The notes under the pieces: model-generated | What the model saw: the letters and a program-made list of their open reading frames with translations, nothing else | Told to the model about the DNA's origin: nothing | Databases searched by the model: none | Position numbers and translations under genes: made by a program | Part shown: positions 7,969 to 16,227 of the stretch, piece after piece | Layout: the number at the start of each line of letters is the position of its first letter | How positions within the stretch are numbered: the first letter of the stretch is position 1 | Assembly (NCBI RefSeq): GCF_019455385.1 | Contig: NZ_JACOFR010000018.1 | Location: forward strand, 1-64,000 | From: Bradyrhizobium sp. BR 10289 | GTDB lineage: Bacteria; Pseudomonadota; Alphaproteobacteria; Rhizobiales; Xanthobacteraceae | Reading direction: 5' to 3' | Length of the DNA stretch: 64,000 bases

Positions 7969-9804
7969 TCAGTAAACGCGAGCTTTGGGCGGGATGTACT
8001 GCACGTCGTTGGTCATGGTGTAGTCGTGAACCGGACGATACTCGATCTTGACCTTGCCCTTGTCGTCGAGCCAGGCCAGCGTGTGCTTCATCCAGTTCTT
8101 GTCGTCGCGCTCGGAAAAATCCTCGCGCGCATGCGCGCCGCGGCTCTCGGTGCGATTAGCGGCCGAGTTCATCGTCACCACCGCCTGCGAGATCAGGTTG
8201 TCGAATTCCAGCGTCTCGACGAGGTCCGAATTCCACACCAGCGAGCGGTCGGACACCGCGATGTCGGTGATGCCGCTGTGGACCTTCGCGATCAGGTTCT
8301 GGCCTTCGCTCAACACTTCGCCGGTGCGGAACACCGCGCAATTGGTCTGCATCACGTTCTGCATGCCTTCGCGCAGCTTCGCGGTCGGCGTGGCGCCGGA
8401 GGCGTAGCGGTAATGGTCGAGACGGCCGAGCGCGAGGTCGGACGAGTTCGCGGGCAGCTCGGGCTGCTTGGCGTTCGGCGTCAGCTTCTCGGCGAGACGG
8501 AGCGCCGCGGCGCGGCCGAACACGACAAGGTCGATCAGCGAGTTGGAGCCGAGACGGTTGGCGCCGTGCACGGAGACGCAGGCGGCTTCGCCGATCGCCA
8601 TCAGTCCCGGGATGATCGCGTTGTCGTCGCCGTCCTTCTTGGTCAGCACTTCGCCGTGATAGTTCGTCGGGATGCCGCCCATGTTGTAGTGCACGGTCGG
8701 CACGATCGGGATCGGCTCGCGCGTCACGTCGACATTGGCGAAGATCTTCGCGGATTCGGAGATGCCCGGCAGGCGCTCGGCGAGCACCGCGGGATCGAGA
8801 TGGTCGAGATGAAGGAAGATGTGGTCCTTCTTCTTGCCGACGCCGCGGCCTTCGCGGATCTCGATGGTCATCGCGCGCGAGACGACGTCGCGCGAGGCGA
8901 GGTCCTTCGCCGACGGCGCGTAGCGCTCCATGAAGCGCTCGCCCTCGGAATTGACGAGATAGCCGCCTTCGCCGCGCGCGCCTTCGGTGACGAGACAGCC
9001 CGAACCGTAGATGCCGGTCGGATGGAACTGCACGAACTCCATGTCCTGCAGCGGCAGGCCGGCGCGCAACACCATGCCGCCGCCGTCGCCGGTGCAGGTG
9101 TGGGCCGAAGTGCAGGAGGCGTAGGCGCGGCCGTAGCCGCCGGTGGCGAGGATCACGGTCTGGGCGCGGAAGCGGTGCAGCGTGCCGTCGTCGAGCTTGA
9201 GCGCGATGACGCCGCGGCAGGTGCCCTGGTCGTCCATGATCAGGTCGATGGCGAAGAACTCGATGAAGAACTCGGCCGCGTGGCGCAGCGACTGGCCATA
9301 CATCGTGTGCAGCATGGCGTGGCCGGTGCGGTCGGCGGCGGCGCAGGTGCGCTGCGCCTGGCTCTTGCCGAACTCGGTGGTCATGCCGCCGAACGGTCGC
9401 TGGTAGATCTTGCCATCCTCGGTGCGCGAGAACGGCACGCCCCAATGCTCGAGCTCGTAGACCGCGTCAGGCGCGTTGCGCACCATGTATTCGATCGCGT
9501 CCTGGTCGCCGAGCCAGTCCGACCCCTTCACGGTGTCGTACATGTGCCAGCGCCAGTCGTCCTTGTGCATGTTGCCGAGCGAGGCCGAGATGCCGCCCTG
9601 CGCCGCGACCGTGTGCGAGCGGGTCGGAAACACCTTGGTGATGCAGGCCGTCTTCAGGCCGGCTTCGCTGCAGCCGACGGTGGCGCGCAGACCCGCGCCG
9701 CCGGCGCCGACCACGACGACGTCATAGGTGTGGTCTTCGATCGGGTAGGCTTTGCCGTTGGTGGCGGGAGCGCCGTTGCCCTTGCCATTGGTCTCGTTGG
9801 CCAT
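7969..9804 (-). CDS. sdhA: succinate dehydrogenase flavoprotein subunit
   Basis: The catalytic subunit oxidises succinate to fumarate in the TCA cycle. It has 611 residues. The dinucleotide-binding motif GAGGAG lies at 33-38, and the covalent FAD-linking histidine is His64 in RSHTVAAQGG. Further signatures are TGGYGRAY, HTCTGDGGGM, FHPTGIYGSGCL with the active-site region, and VHGANRLGSNSLIDL near the C-terminal capping region. The first 25 residues are a Gly/Asn-rich soluble extension. It begins three bases after the sdhD stop, so translation is probably coupled. Confidence 0.98.
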   Translation of the reverse strand: MANETNGKGNGAPATNGKAYPIEDHTYDVVVVGAGGAGLRATVGCSEAGLKTACITKVFPTRSHTVAAQGGISASLGNMHKDDWRWHMYDTVKGSDWLGDQDAIEYMVRNAPDAVYELEHWGVPFSRTEDGKIYQRPFGGMTTEFGKSQAQRTCAAADRTGHAMLHTMYGQSLRHAAEFFIEFFAIDLIMDDQGTCRGVIALKLDDGTLHRFRAQTVILATGGYGRAYASCTSAHTCTGDGGGMVLRAGLPLQDMEFVQFHPTGIYGSGCLVTEGARGEGGYLVNSEGERFMERYAPSAKDLASRDVVSRAMTIEIREGRGVGKKKDHIFLHLDHLDPAVLAERLPGISESAKIFANVDVTREPIPIVPTVHYNMGGIPTNYHGEVLTKKDGDDNAIIPGLMAIGEAACVSVHGANRLGSNSLIDLVVFGRAAALRLAEKLTPNAKQPELPANSSDLALGRLDHYRYASGATPTAKLREGMQNVMQTNCAVFRTGEVLSEGQNLIAKVHSGITDIAVSDRSLVWNSDLVETLEFDNLISQAVVTMNSAANRTESRGAHAREDFSERDDKNWMKHTLAWLDDKGKVKIEYRPVHDYTMTNDVQYIPPKARVY

Positions 9805-9807
9805 GGC

Positions 9808-10212
9808 TTACACTCCAGATGAGATCTTGATGATCGCGTAGATCGAGGCGAGCGCGACGGCGATCGAGAAGAAGTTGTTGAGCATGATCGAAACGAGCTT
9901 CAGCTTCTCGTTGTGAACGTAGTCCTCGATCACGACCTGCATGCCGATCTTCATGTGCCAGGCGCTGGCGACGATGAAGAGCATCATGATCACCGCGACC
10001 GGCAGCGAGCCGAGGATCACCTTGGCGCCGGCCTGGTTGCTGCCGAGCGTCATCATGACGACGACGATCACCGGCAGCATCAGCAGGGTCATCGCGACGG
10101 CGGTGATGCGCTGACGCCAGAAGTCCGAGGTGCCGGAATGCGCGGCGCCGAGATTGCGGACGCGGCCGAGCGGGGTGCGCATGCTGCGCCTCGGCGTATC
10201 GGTAGCGCTCAT
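9808..10212 (-). CDS. sdhD: succinate dehydrogenase membrane anchor, SdhD
   Basis: A 134-residue membrane anchor with three predicted helices (about 38-57, 65-85 and 108-130). The stretch HMKIGMQVVIEDYVH contains the usual heme b ligand His and the quinone-site residues of SdhD. The open frame extends upstream to 10287 inside sdhC, but the ATG at 10212 overlaps the sdhC stop as ATGA, the normal coupling in this operon, and gives the family N-terminus. Confidence 0.95.
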   Translation of the reverse strand: MSATDTPRRSMRTPLGRVRNLGAAHSGTSDFWRQRITAVAMTLLMLPVIVVVMMTLGSNQAGAKVILGSLPVAVIMMLFIVASAWHMKIGMQVVIEDYVHNEKLKLVSIMLNNFFSIAVALASIYAIIKISSGV

Positions 10213-10610
10213 CGTACACCTCCGATCGCGTAGGCGATGATCCAGATCAGGATCGTCAGCACGATGCCGCCGATCAGGGCGGCCCAAGTCAGCGCTTCAC
10301 GCTCATTGGCCTTGAAGCCGAAGCCGAGGTCCCACACGAAGTGGCGGATGCCGCTCAGCATATGGTGCATCAGCGCCCAGGTGTAGCCGAACACGATGAG
10401 CCGGCCGATGATGCTGCCGGTGAAGGCCTGCACATTGGAGTAGGCCGCGGCCGAGCCTGAAGCCGCGGCGATCAGCCACCAGGCCAGCAGCAGGGTTCCG
10501 ACGTACAGGGCGATGCCGGTGGCGCGATGGACGATGGACAGCGCCATCGTCAACGTCCAACGGTAGACTTGCATGTGTGGAGAAAGCGGTCGTTCGATCC
10601 GTGCGGTCAT
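10209..10610 (-). CDS. sdhC: succinate dehydrogenase cytochrome b556 subunit, SdhC
   Basis: A 133-residue membrane subunit with three helices. RPLSPHMQVYRW and SIVHRATG (25-32) are the conserved SdhC signatures that contribute to quinone binding. HHMLSGIRHFVWDLG holds the heme-ligand histidine at 82 or 83. It is the first gene of sdhCDAB, so the promoter should lie in 10611-10900, a gap shared with the divergent TSUP gene. The ATG at 10610 is the only start giving the complete first conserved block. Confidence 0.96.
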   Translation of the reverse strand: MTARIERPLSPHMQVYRWTLTMALSIVHRATGIALYVGTLLLAWWLIAAASGSAAAYSNVQAFTGSIIGRLIVFGYTWALMHHMLSGIRHFVWDLGFGFKANEREALTWAALIGGIVLTILIWIIAYAIGGVR

Positions 10611-11098
10611 GGGCTTTTGATGTTTATGGCGGCCCAGCAGGGGGCACGCGGGGATCGCGAGAAGTCGGCTCTATTTACGGAGTCGATTTCGCCTGCGCAA
10701 TCACCAAATCGCCATAAATCGAACCAGCATTCAGCTCTAGAGCCTTGATGAACCAAGGCCAATCAGGGGCTTGGTATACCAGCGGGTCGGTCCGCCAGCA
10801 AAAGAAAGAATATTAATTCACACTTTGTCTGCCCGCTCCGGTGCATTGAAATTGCTATTGGAACGCCTCTAAACGGACTGTGTCGTCCAAACTCACCAAA
10901 GCGCCGCTCGGCCTGCCGCTGGCAGACGTCTCGGCCCGTTTCGAGCGCCCCCACGGGATATGCGTCACCTGCATTCCACCCCAGCCGGGAGGCGCAGCGT
11001 GTCGACCGGACGAATCAGATCGCCTACAGCTTGGCCCGCAGCCAATCCGAGCGGACGTCTCGGAAACGCCAGCGACCAGTCGCCGGGGCAGGTCAGAG
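10611..11098. other. divergent intergenic region, sdhCDAB / TSUP exporter
   Basis: This stretch separates the starts of sdhC (minus) and the TSUP exporter (plus). A plus-strand frame is open from 10880 into the exporter, but its first 73 codons encode hydrophilic sequence foreign to the family and no ribosome-binding site precedes 10880. Around 10795-10860 the sequence is relatively AT-rich (AAAGAAAGAATATTAATTC) and is the best place for promoters. I see no RNA gene, repeat or operator that I can name. Confidence 0.5.
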
Positions 11099-11959
11099 GT
11101 GATCGCAGGTCTTGATATCAGGGAGATCGTCGAGCTCGCGCTGTTGCTGATAGCAACTGGCGCACTCTCCGGATTCTTAGCGGGCGTATTCGGCATCGGC
11201 GGCGGCGCGATCCTCGTGCCGGTCTTCTACGAATGTTTTCGCATCGCCGGTGTGCCGCTCGAAGTCCGCATGCCGCTGTGCGTCGGCACCTCGCTGGCGG
11301 TGATCATCCCGACCTCGATCCGCTCGTTCCAGGCACATTACAAGCGCGGCGCCGTCGACATGCAGATCCTCCGAGTGTGGTGGCTGCCGATCATCATCGG
11401 CGTCATCGCCGGCAGCGTGGTGGCACGCTACGCGCCGGAGCGGCTGTTCAAGATCGTGTTCGTCTGTGTCGCCTATTCGGCCGCGGTGCGGCTGATCTTC
11501 GCGCGCGAGGGCTGGAAGCTCGGAGACGATCTGCCCGAGGGTCCCTTGATGCGCGTCTACGGCTTCTGCGTCGGCATTTTATCAACGCTGATGGGCATCG
11601 GCGGCGGTCTGTTCTCGAACCTGCTGATGACCTTCTACGGCCGCCCGATCCATCAGGCGGTCGCGACATCATCGGCGCTCGCCGTGCTGATCTCGATCCC
11701 CGGCGCGCTCGGCTACATCTATGCGGGATGGCCGGCGGCTGCGACGTATCCATCGGTTGCAGCGCTGCAAATTCCATTCGCGCTGGGCTACGTCTCGCTG
11801 ATCGGCGCCGTGCTGGTGATGCCGATGAGCCTCGTCACCGCGCCGCTTGGTGTGCGCGCCGCGCATGCAATGTCGAAGCGGACGCTGGAGGTCGCCTTTG
11901 GCTGCTATTTGTTTATCGTGGGCAGCCGGTTCGTGATGAGCCTGCTGGGCGGGCAGTGA
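11099..11959 (+). CDS. TSUP/TauE-SafE family membrane exporter
   Basis: A 286-residue membrane protein of the TauE/SafE (TSUP) family, whose members move sulfite, sulfoacetate or other small organosulfur anions across the inner membrane. Two inverted halves are seen: GFLAGVFGIGGGAILVP in the first and LSTLMGIGGGLFSNLL in the second, each with the diagnostic GIGGG loop, and about eight helices in total. I choose the GTG at 11099, behind an AGAG-type site, because translation from there begins immediately before the first helix as in relatives. The substrate cannot be fixed: there are no sulfur-metabolism genes beside it. Confidence 0.85.
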   Translation: MIAGLDIREIVELALLLIATGALSGFLAGVFGIGGGAILVPVFYECFRIAGVPLEVRMPLCVGTSLAVIIPTSIRSFQAHYKRGAVDMQILRVWWLPIIIGVIAGSVVARYAPERLFKIVFVCVAYSAAVRLIFAREGWKLGDDLPEGPLMRVYGFCVGILSTLMGIGGGLFSNLLMTFYGRPIHQAVATSSALAVLISIPGALGYIYAGWPAAATYPSVAALQIPFALGYVSLIGAVLVMPMSLVTAPLGVRAAHAMSKRTLEVAFGCYLFIVGSRFVMSLLGGQ

Positions 11960-11992
11960 TAGCTCGAGGCAAAGTGCACGCCGCATATTCGG

Positions 11993-12094
11993 TGTCATTG
12001 CCCGCGAAGGCGGCCAATCCAGTATTCCAGAGGCGGTCGTAATTAATCGAGAAGCTGCGGCGTACTGGATGCCCCGCCTTCGCGGGGCATGACA
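11993..12094. repeat. palindromic intergenic repeat between convergent genes
   Basis: The left arm TGTCATTGCCCGCGAAGGCG is matched in inverse orientation by CGCCTTCGCGGGGCATGACA ending at 12094, with internal CCAGTA/TACTGG arms. It lies between the convergent TSUP gene and matB. It could fold into a long hairpin and act as a bidirectional terminator. It is related to the TCATTGCGAG repeat class at 28867 and 54726. Confidence 0.8.
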
Positions 12095-12128
12095 GCGAGC
12101 GCGTGGTGTGGTCTTCGCTAAATCGCGC

Positions 12129-13658
12129 CTACTTCTTCGCGTAAATGTCCTTGTACGTATCGCGCAGCACGTTCTTCTGCACCTTACCCATGGTGTTGCG
12201 CGGCAGCTCGTCGACGACGAAGACGCGCTTGGGCATCTTGAACTTCGCCAGCCGTCCGTCCAGCCCCTTCAGCACAGCGGCTTCATCGATGCTCGCCCCA
12301 GGCTGGCGCACCAGCACCGCCGTTACGCCCTCGCCGAAATCGGCATGCGGCACGCCGATCACGGCGGATTCGATCACGCCGGGCATGGCATCGATCTCGC
12401 TCTCGATTTCCTTGGGGTAGACGTTGAAGCCGCCGGAGATGACGAGATCCTTGCCGCGGCCGAGGATGTGGACGTAGCCCTTCTCGTCGATCTTGCCGAG
12501 ATCGCCGGTGATGAAGAAGCCGTCGGGCCGGAATTCCGATTTTGTCTTTTCCGGCATGCGCCAATAGCCCTTGAAGACGTTAGGGCCCTTGACCTCGATC
12601 ATGCCGATCTCCTCGCGCGGCAGCTCCTTGCCGGTCTCCGGTTCGGTGACGCGCACGGAGACGCCGGGGAGGGGGAAGCCGACCGCGCCGGGGACGCGTT
12701 CGCCGTCATACGGATTCGACGTGTTCATGTTGGTTTCGGTCATGCCGTAGCGCTCGAGCACGGCATGGCCTGTGCGCGCCGACCATTCGCGATGGGTCTC
12801 GGCCAGCAGCGGCGCCGAGCCCGAGATGAACAAGCGCATGTGCTTCGTCGTCTCCTTCGACAGCGTCGGATTCTGCAGCAGGCGCGTGTAGAAAGTTGGT
12901 ACGCCCATCAGCACCGTCGCGCGCGCCATCAGCTTGATGATCAGATCCGGATCGAGCTTCGGCAGGAAGATCATCGACGCGCGCGCGAACAGCGTGACGT
13001 TGGTCGCCACGAACAGGCCGTGGGTGTGATAGATCGGCAGTGCGTGGATCAGCACGTCCTTGTCGGTGAAGCACCAGTAGTCGACCAGCGAGAGCGAGTT
13101 CGAGGCAAGATTGTCGTGGCTCAGCATCGCGCCCTTGGAGCGACCGGTGGTGCCGGAAGTGTAGAGGATCGCGGCGAGATCGTCGTTGGCGCGCGAGACG
13201 GTCGCGAATTCTGAGCTCGCCTTGTTGGCGGCGTCCGTCAGCGAGCCCTTGCCGTCGGGCCCGAGTGTCTCGACCTTGGCCTTCACCTTGGCGGCGATCG
13301 GGGCAAGGCCCTCGGCTTTGGAGGGATCGCAGACCACCAGCGCCGGCTCGGCATCGCCGATGAAGTAGTCGAGCTCGTTCAGCGTATAGGCCGTGTTGAG
13401 CGGAAGATAGACCGCACCGGCCCGGACCGTGCCGAGATACAGCACGATGTTCGCCACCGACTTCTCCACTTGCACCGCAACACGGTCGCCGGGCTTCACG
13501 CCGCGCGCGACCAGCACGTTCGCCATCTGGCCTGCCCGCGCGATCAGATCGCCATAGCTGATATGGGCGCCGTCATGGGTCTCGATCGCGAGCCGCTTGG
13601 GGTCGTCCAGGCCGTCGAACAGGCGGGAAAACAGATTGGCGTTGGCAGCTTGGTTCAT
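12129..13658 (-). CDS. matB: malonyl-CoA/methylmalonyl-CoA synthetase MatB
   Basis: A cytosolic adenylate-forming enzyme of 509 residues that ligates malonate (or methylmalonate) to CoA with ATP. The AMP-binding P-loop is YTSGTTGRSKGAM. YGMTETNMN is the A5 motif; GFFITGDLGKID and GRGKDLVISGGFNVYP are A7/A8; and PRNTMGKVQKN carries the catalytic Lys that is acetylated in the Rhodopseudomonas palustris enzyme, which it closely resembles throughout. The open frame begins at 13949, but the ATG at 13658 follows GAGGAAA and gives the family N-terminus. It is divergent from an SDR gene; matA and matC partners are not in the window. Confidence 0.94.
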   Translation of the reverse strand: MNQAANANLFSRLFDGLDDPKRLAIETHDGAHISYGDLIARAGQMANVLVARGVKPGDRVAVQVEKSVANIVLYLGTVRAGAVYLPLNTAYTLNELDYFIGDAEPALVVCDPSKAEGLAPIAAKVKAKVETLGPDGKGSLTDAANKASSEFATVSRANDDLAAILYTSGTTGRSKGAMLSHDNLASNSLSLVDYWCFTDKDVLIHALPIYHTHGLFVATNVTLFARASMIFLPKLDPDLIIKLMARATVLMGVPTFYTRLLQNPTLSKETTKHMRLFISGSAPLLAETHREWSARTGHAVLERYGMTETNMNTSNPYDGERVPGAVGFPLPGVSVRVTEPETGKELPREEIGMIEVKGPNVFKGYWRMPEKTKSEFRPDGFFITGDLGKIDEKGYVHILGRGKDLVISGGFNVYPKEIESEIDAMPGVIESAVIGVPHADFGEGVTAVLVRQPGASIDEAAVLKGLDGRLAKFKMPKRVFVVDELPRNTMGKVQKNVLRDTYKDIYAKK

Positions 13659-13752
13659 GCAAGATTTCCTCGACCGCAAGGCAACAAGGCCGGTCAAAAC
13701 CGAGGGCTGGATTAGCAAAAACCGCCCCAATGAAGCAACGGAGACAGTTGGC

Positions 13753-14514
13753 ATGACCAAAAACGGGAAACGCGTGGCCTGGGTCACGGGCGGCGGCAGC
13801 GGGATCGGGGAGGCCGGCGCCGAGGCGTTAGCGGCCGACGGCTGGACGGTAGTGGTCTCAGGCCGGCGCAAGGACGCCCTGGAGACCGTGGTCGCCAAGA
13901 TCACCAAGGCCGGCGGGACGGCCGAGGCGATCGTGCTGGATGTCTCCAACGCCGCTGAAGCCCAGAAGGCGGCCGATCACATCGTCGCAAAGCATGGCCG
14001 CATCGACCTGCTGGTGAACAATGCCGGCATCAACGTCCCCAAGCGGAGCTGGAAAGACATGGAACTGGAGGGCTGGGACAGACTGGTCCAGGTCAATCTG
14101 AACGGCGTGCTCTATTGCATGCGCGCGGTTCTGCCGACGATGCGCAAGCAGCAGGACGGCTCGATCATCAACGTCTCGTCCTGGGCCGGCCGCCATGTGT
14201 CGAAGATGCCGGGCCCGGCCTACACCACCACCAAACATGCGGTGCTGGCGCTGACCCATTCATTCAACATGGACGAATGCGTCAATGGCCTGCGCGCCTG
14301 CTGCCTGATGCCGGGCGAGGTCGCGACGCCGATCCTCAAACTGCGACCGGTGGTACCGAGCGAAGAAGAGCAGGCGAAGATGCTGCAATCGGAAGATCTC
14401 GGCCGCACCATCGCTTTCATCGCGTCGATGCCACCGCGCGTCTGCATCAACGAGATCCTGATCAGCCCGACGCATAATCGCGGATTTATTCAAACTCCGA
14501 ACAACAGGGATTGA
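13753..14514 (+). CDS. SDR family oxidoreductase
   Basis: A 253-residue classical short-chain dehydrogenase/reductase using NAD(P)H. The cofactor motif TGGGSGIG sits near the N-terminus, the structural motif LVNNAGIN in the middle, the catalytic Ser in INVSSWAGR, and the Tyr-X3-Lys in AYTTTKHA. The Arg in VVSGRRKD after the second strand points to NADP(H) preference. The ATG at 13753 has GGAGA upstream; earlier in-frame codons would overlap the divergent matB start. The shared 94-base promoter region with matB may mean co-regulation, but the substrate is unknown. Confidence 0.92.
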   Translation: MTKNGKRVAWVTGGGSGIGEAGAEALAADGWTVVVSGRRKDALETVVAKITKAGGTAEAIVLDVSNAAEAQKAADHIVAKHGRIDLLVNNAGINVPKRSWKDMELEGWDRLVQVNLNGVLYCMRAVLPTMRKQQDGSIINVSSWAGRHVSKMPGPAYTTTKHAVLALTHSFNMDECVNGLRACCLMPGEVATPILKLRPVVPSEEEQAKMLQSEDLGRTIAFIASMPPRVCINEILISPTHNRGFIQTPNNRD

Positions 14515-14544
14515 ATCGGGCACACTGCCGCAACACGCGCGCTT

Positions 14545-14637
14545 CCGTAGGGTGGGCAAAGGCGCGAAGCACCGTGCCCACGATCTCTCTCGATCGCGAA
14601 GAGTGCGTGGGCACGCTTCGCTTTGCCCACCCTACGG
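14545..14637. repeat. palindromic repeat, GTAGGGTGGGCAAAG family
   Basis: The outer arms CCGTAGGGTGGGCAAAG and CTTTGCCCACCCTACGG are inverted copies. Inner segments CGTGCCCACG and CGTGGGCACG also pair. It occupies much of the 338-base gap between the SDR and fasciclin genes; the rest of that gap shows no coding signal. A second copy lies between parA and parB (30079-30155). Confidence 0.88.
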
Positions 14638-14852
14638 CACCGTTTGCTTGGCTCGCCCTCGCAGCTCACACGAAATGCCCATCCCATAGTTTCACCCATC
14701 ACAAAGAATTTTTCCTCGAAACCGCCCCGCAAACCCTCCCGTAGTTCGGTCCAACGACGCGCTGCTGCTCACGTCAAACTGTCGCAGACGCCGTTGTTGC
14801 CCCAACGCAAGCACCGGCCAGTGCCGGTCACCATTCAATCGGGAGACTTTCC

Positions 14853-15407
14853 ATGTCGAAGCGTATTGCCTATCTCGCTGCCGCCGCCTTCAGCGCCCTC
14901 ACCATCACCGCGACCGTCGTCGCACCTGTCCGCGCCGAGGAGAAGACCGTCATGGTCGGCGGCGCCGCGATGTTCCCGTCGAAGAACATCGTCCAGAACG
15001 CGGTCAACTCGAAGGATCACACCACGCTGGTCGCCGCGGTGAAGGCCGCGGGCCTCGTGCCGACACTGGAAAGCAAGGGCCCATTCACGGTGTTCGCGCC
15101 GACCAACGCCGCCTTCGGCAAGCTCCCGGCCGGCACCGTCGACAATCTGGTCAAGCCCGAGAACAAGGCGACGCTGACCAAGATCCTCACCTACCATGTC
15201 GTGCCCGGCAAGCTCGAAGCGTCCGACCTCAAGGATGGCCAGAAGCTGAAGACCGCCGAGGGCGAGGAGCTCACCGTCAAGAAGTCCGGCAGCTCCGTCA
15301 TGATCGTCGACGCCAAGGGCGGCTCCGCGACCGTCACGATCTCCAACGTCAACCAGTCCAACGGTGTGATCCATGTGGTCGATACCGTGCTGATGCCGGC
15401 GTCGTAA
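14853..15407 (+). CDS. exported fasciclin (FAS1) domain protein
   Basis: A secreted 184-residue protein with a signal peptide (1-27, cleaved near VRAEE) and one FAS1 domain at about 40-182. The two conserved FAS1 boxes are seen: FTVFAPTNAAFGKLP (H1) and GVIHVVDTVLMP (H2), with the YHVVPGKL motif between them. FAS1 proteins mediate adhesion or surface interactions; in rhizobia Nex18-like members affect symbiosis. The start has GGGAGA nine bases upstream. A strong intrinsic terminator 45 bases after the stop separates it from the cytochrome/molybdoenzyme pair, so it is probably a single-gene transcript. Confidence 0.94.
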   Translation: MSKRIAYLAAAAFSALTITATVVAPVRAEEKTVMVGGAAMFPSKNIVQNAVNSKDHTTLVAAVKAAGLVPTLESKGPFTVFAPTNAAFGKLPAGTVDNLVKPENKATLTKILTYHVVPGKLEASDLKDGQKLKTAEGEELTVKKSGSSVMIVDAKGGSATVTISNVNQSNGVIHVVDTVLMPAS

Positions 15408-15451
15408 CACCGCGCCTCCCTGTTTCATCCCCGACAGGGTGCGACGAAACG

Positions 15452-15481
15452 GCGAGCCGGGGCCACCCGGCTCGCTTTTTT
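15452..15481 (+). terminator. intrinsic terminator of the fasciclin gene
   Basis: The stem GCGAGCCGGG (15452-15461) pairs perfectly with CCCGGCTCGC (15466-15475) around a GCCA loop and is followed directly by six T residues. It lies 45 bases after the fasciclin stop codon. Confidence 0.92.
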
Positions 15482-15587
15482 GTGACCACGATAGCCCTTA
15501 GGCATCGATTCGATGGCCGGCGGGGCGTAACGAAAGCGGAAGCATGGGCGTATAATTGCTGCCATACGACGTTCAGGACGGAACAGC

Positions 15588-16217
15588 ATGTCGAGCCTCA
15601 GAGTCACCGACGAGCAGGTCAGCACCACTCCGGCCAAGGTGATCCAGCCGGCCTGGGTCCGCATCATGCACTGGATCAACGCACTGGCCATGATCCTGAT
15701 GATCCTGTCGGGCTGGCAGATCTACAACGCCTCGCCGCTGTTCGGCTTCAGTTTTCCGCGCGACTATACGCTTGGTGGCTGGCTCGGTGGCGGGCTGCTC
15801 TGGCACTTTGCGGCGATGTGGCTGCTGATGGTCAACGGCCTCGCCTATCTCGTCACCGGTTTCGCTACTGGCCGCTTCCGCAAAAAGCTGCTGCCGATCA
15901 CTGCCTCGGGCGTGCTCCATGACGTCCGGGCGGCGCTGACCTTCAAGCTCGGCCATGACGACCTCACCGTCTACAATTACGTGCAGCGTCTGCTCTATGC
16001 CGGCATCATCCTGGTCGGCGTGCTGATCGTGCTGTCGGGCCTCGGCATGTGGAAGCCGGTGCAGCTCTATTATCTGGTGATGCTGTTCGGCGATTATCCG
16101 ACTGCGCGTTACGTGCACTTCTTCTGCATGGCCGCGATCTGCGCCTTCCTCGTCATTCATGTTCTGCTCGCGTTGCTGGTGCCGAAGAGCCTGCGCGCGA
16201 TGATCATCGGCCGATAG
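15588..16217 (+). CDS. cytochrome b561-type membrane subunit
   Basis: A 209-residue diheme cytochrome b of the b561/Ni-Fe-hydrogenase cytochrome b family, anchored in the inner membrane by four helices. Four histidines sit where heme ligands are expected: His28 (RIMHW), His73 (LLWHF), His177 (YVHFF) and His191 (LVIHV). It ends ten bases before the periplasmic molybdoenzyme gene and would serve as its quinone-side electron partner, the role YedZ/MsrQ plays for YedY/MsrP. It is a different family from MsrQ. The GGAACAGC stretch before the ATG is a moderate ribosome-binding site. Confidence 0.92.
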   Translation: MSSLRVTDEQVSTTPAKVIQPAWVRIMHWINALAMILMILSGWQIYNASPLFGFSFPRDYTLGGWLGGGLLWHFAAMWLLMVNGLAYLVTGFATGRFRKKLLPITASGVLHDVRAALTFKLGHDDLTVYNYVQRLLYAGIILVGVLIVLSGLGMWKPVQLYYLVMLFGDYPTARYVHFFCMAAICAFLVIHVLLALLVPKSLRAMIIGR

Positions 16218-16227
16218 GAGAATAGCG

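Noticed and set aside
7240..9822. A long plus-strand open frame opposite sdhA and sdhB
   Set aside because: Its composition is Arg/Ala/Val/His-rich with no domain, and the minus strand carries a complete sdhA and sdhB with all catalytic residues. High GC keeps the opposite frame free of stops.
10880..11098. Longer N-terminus for the TSUP exporter
   Set aside because: The 73 extra residues are hydrophilic and unlike the family, with no ribosome-binding site at 10880, while the GTG at 11099 opens straight into the first helix.
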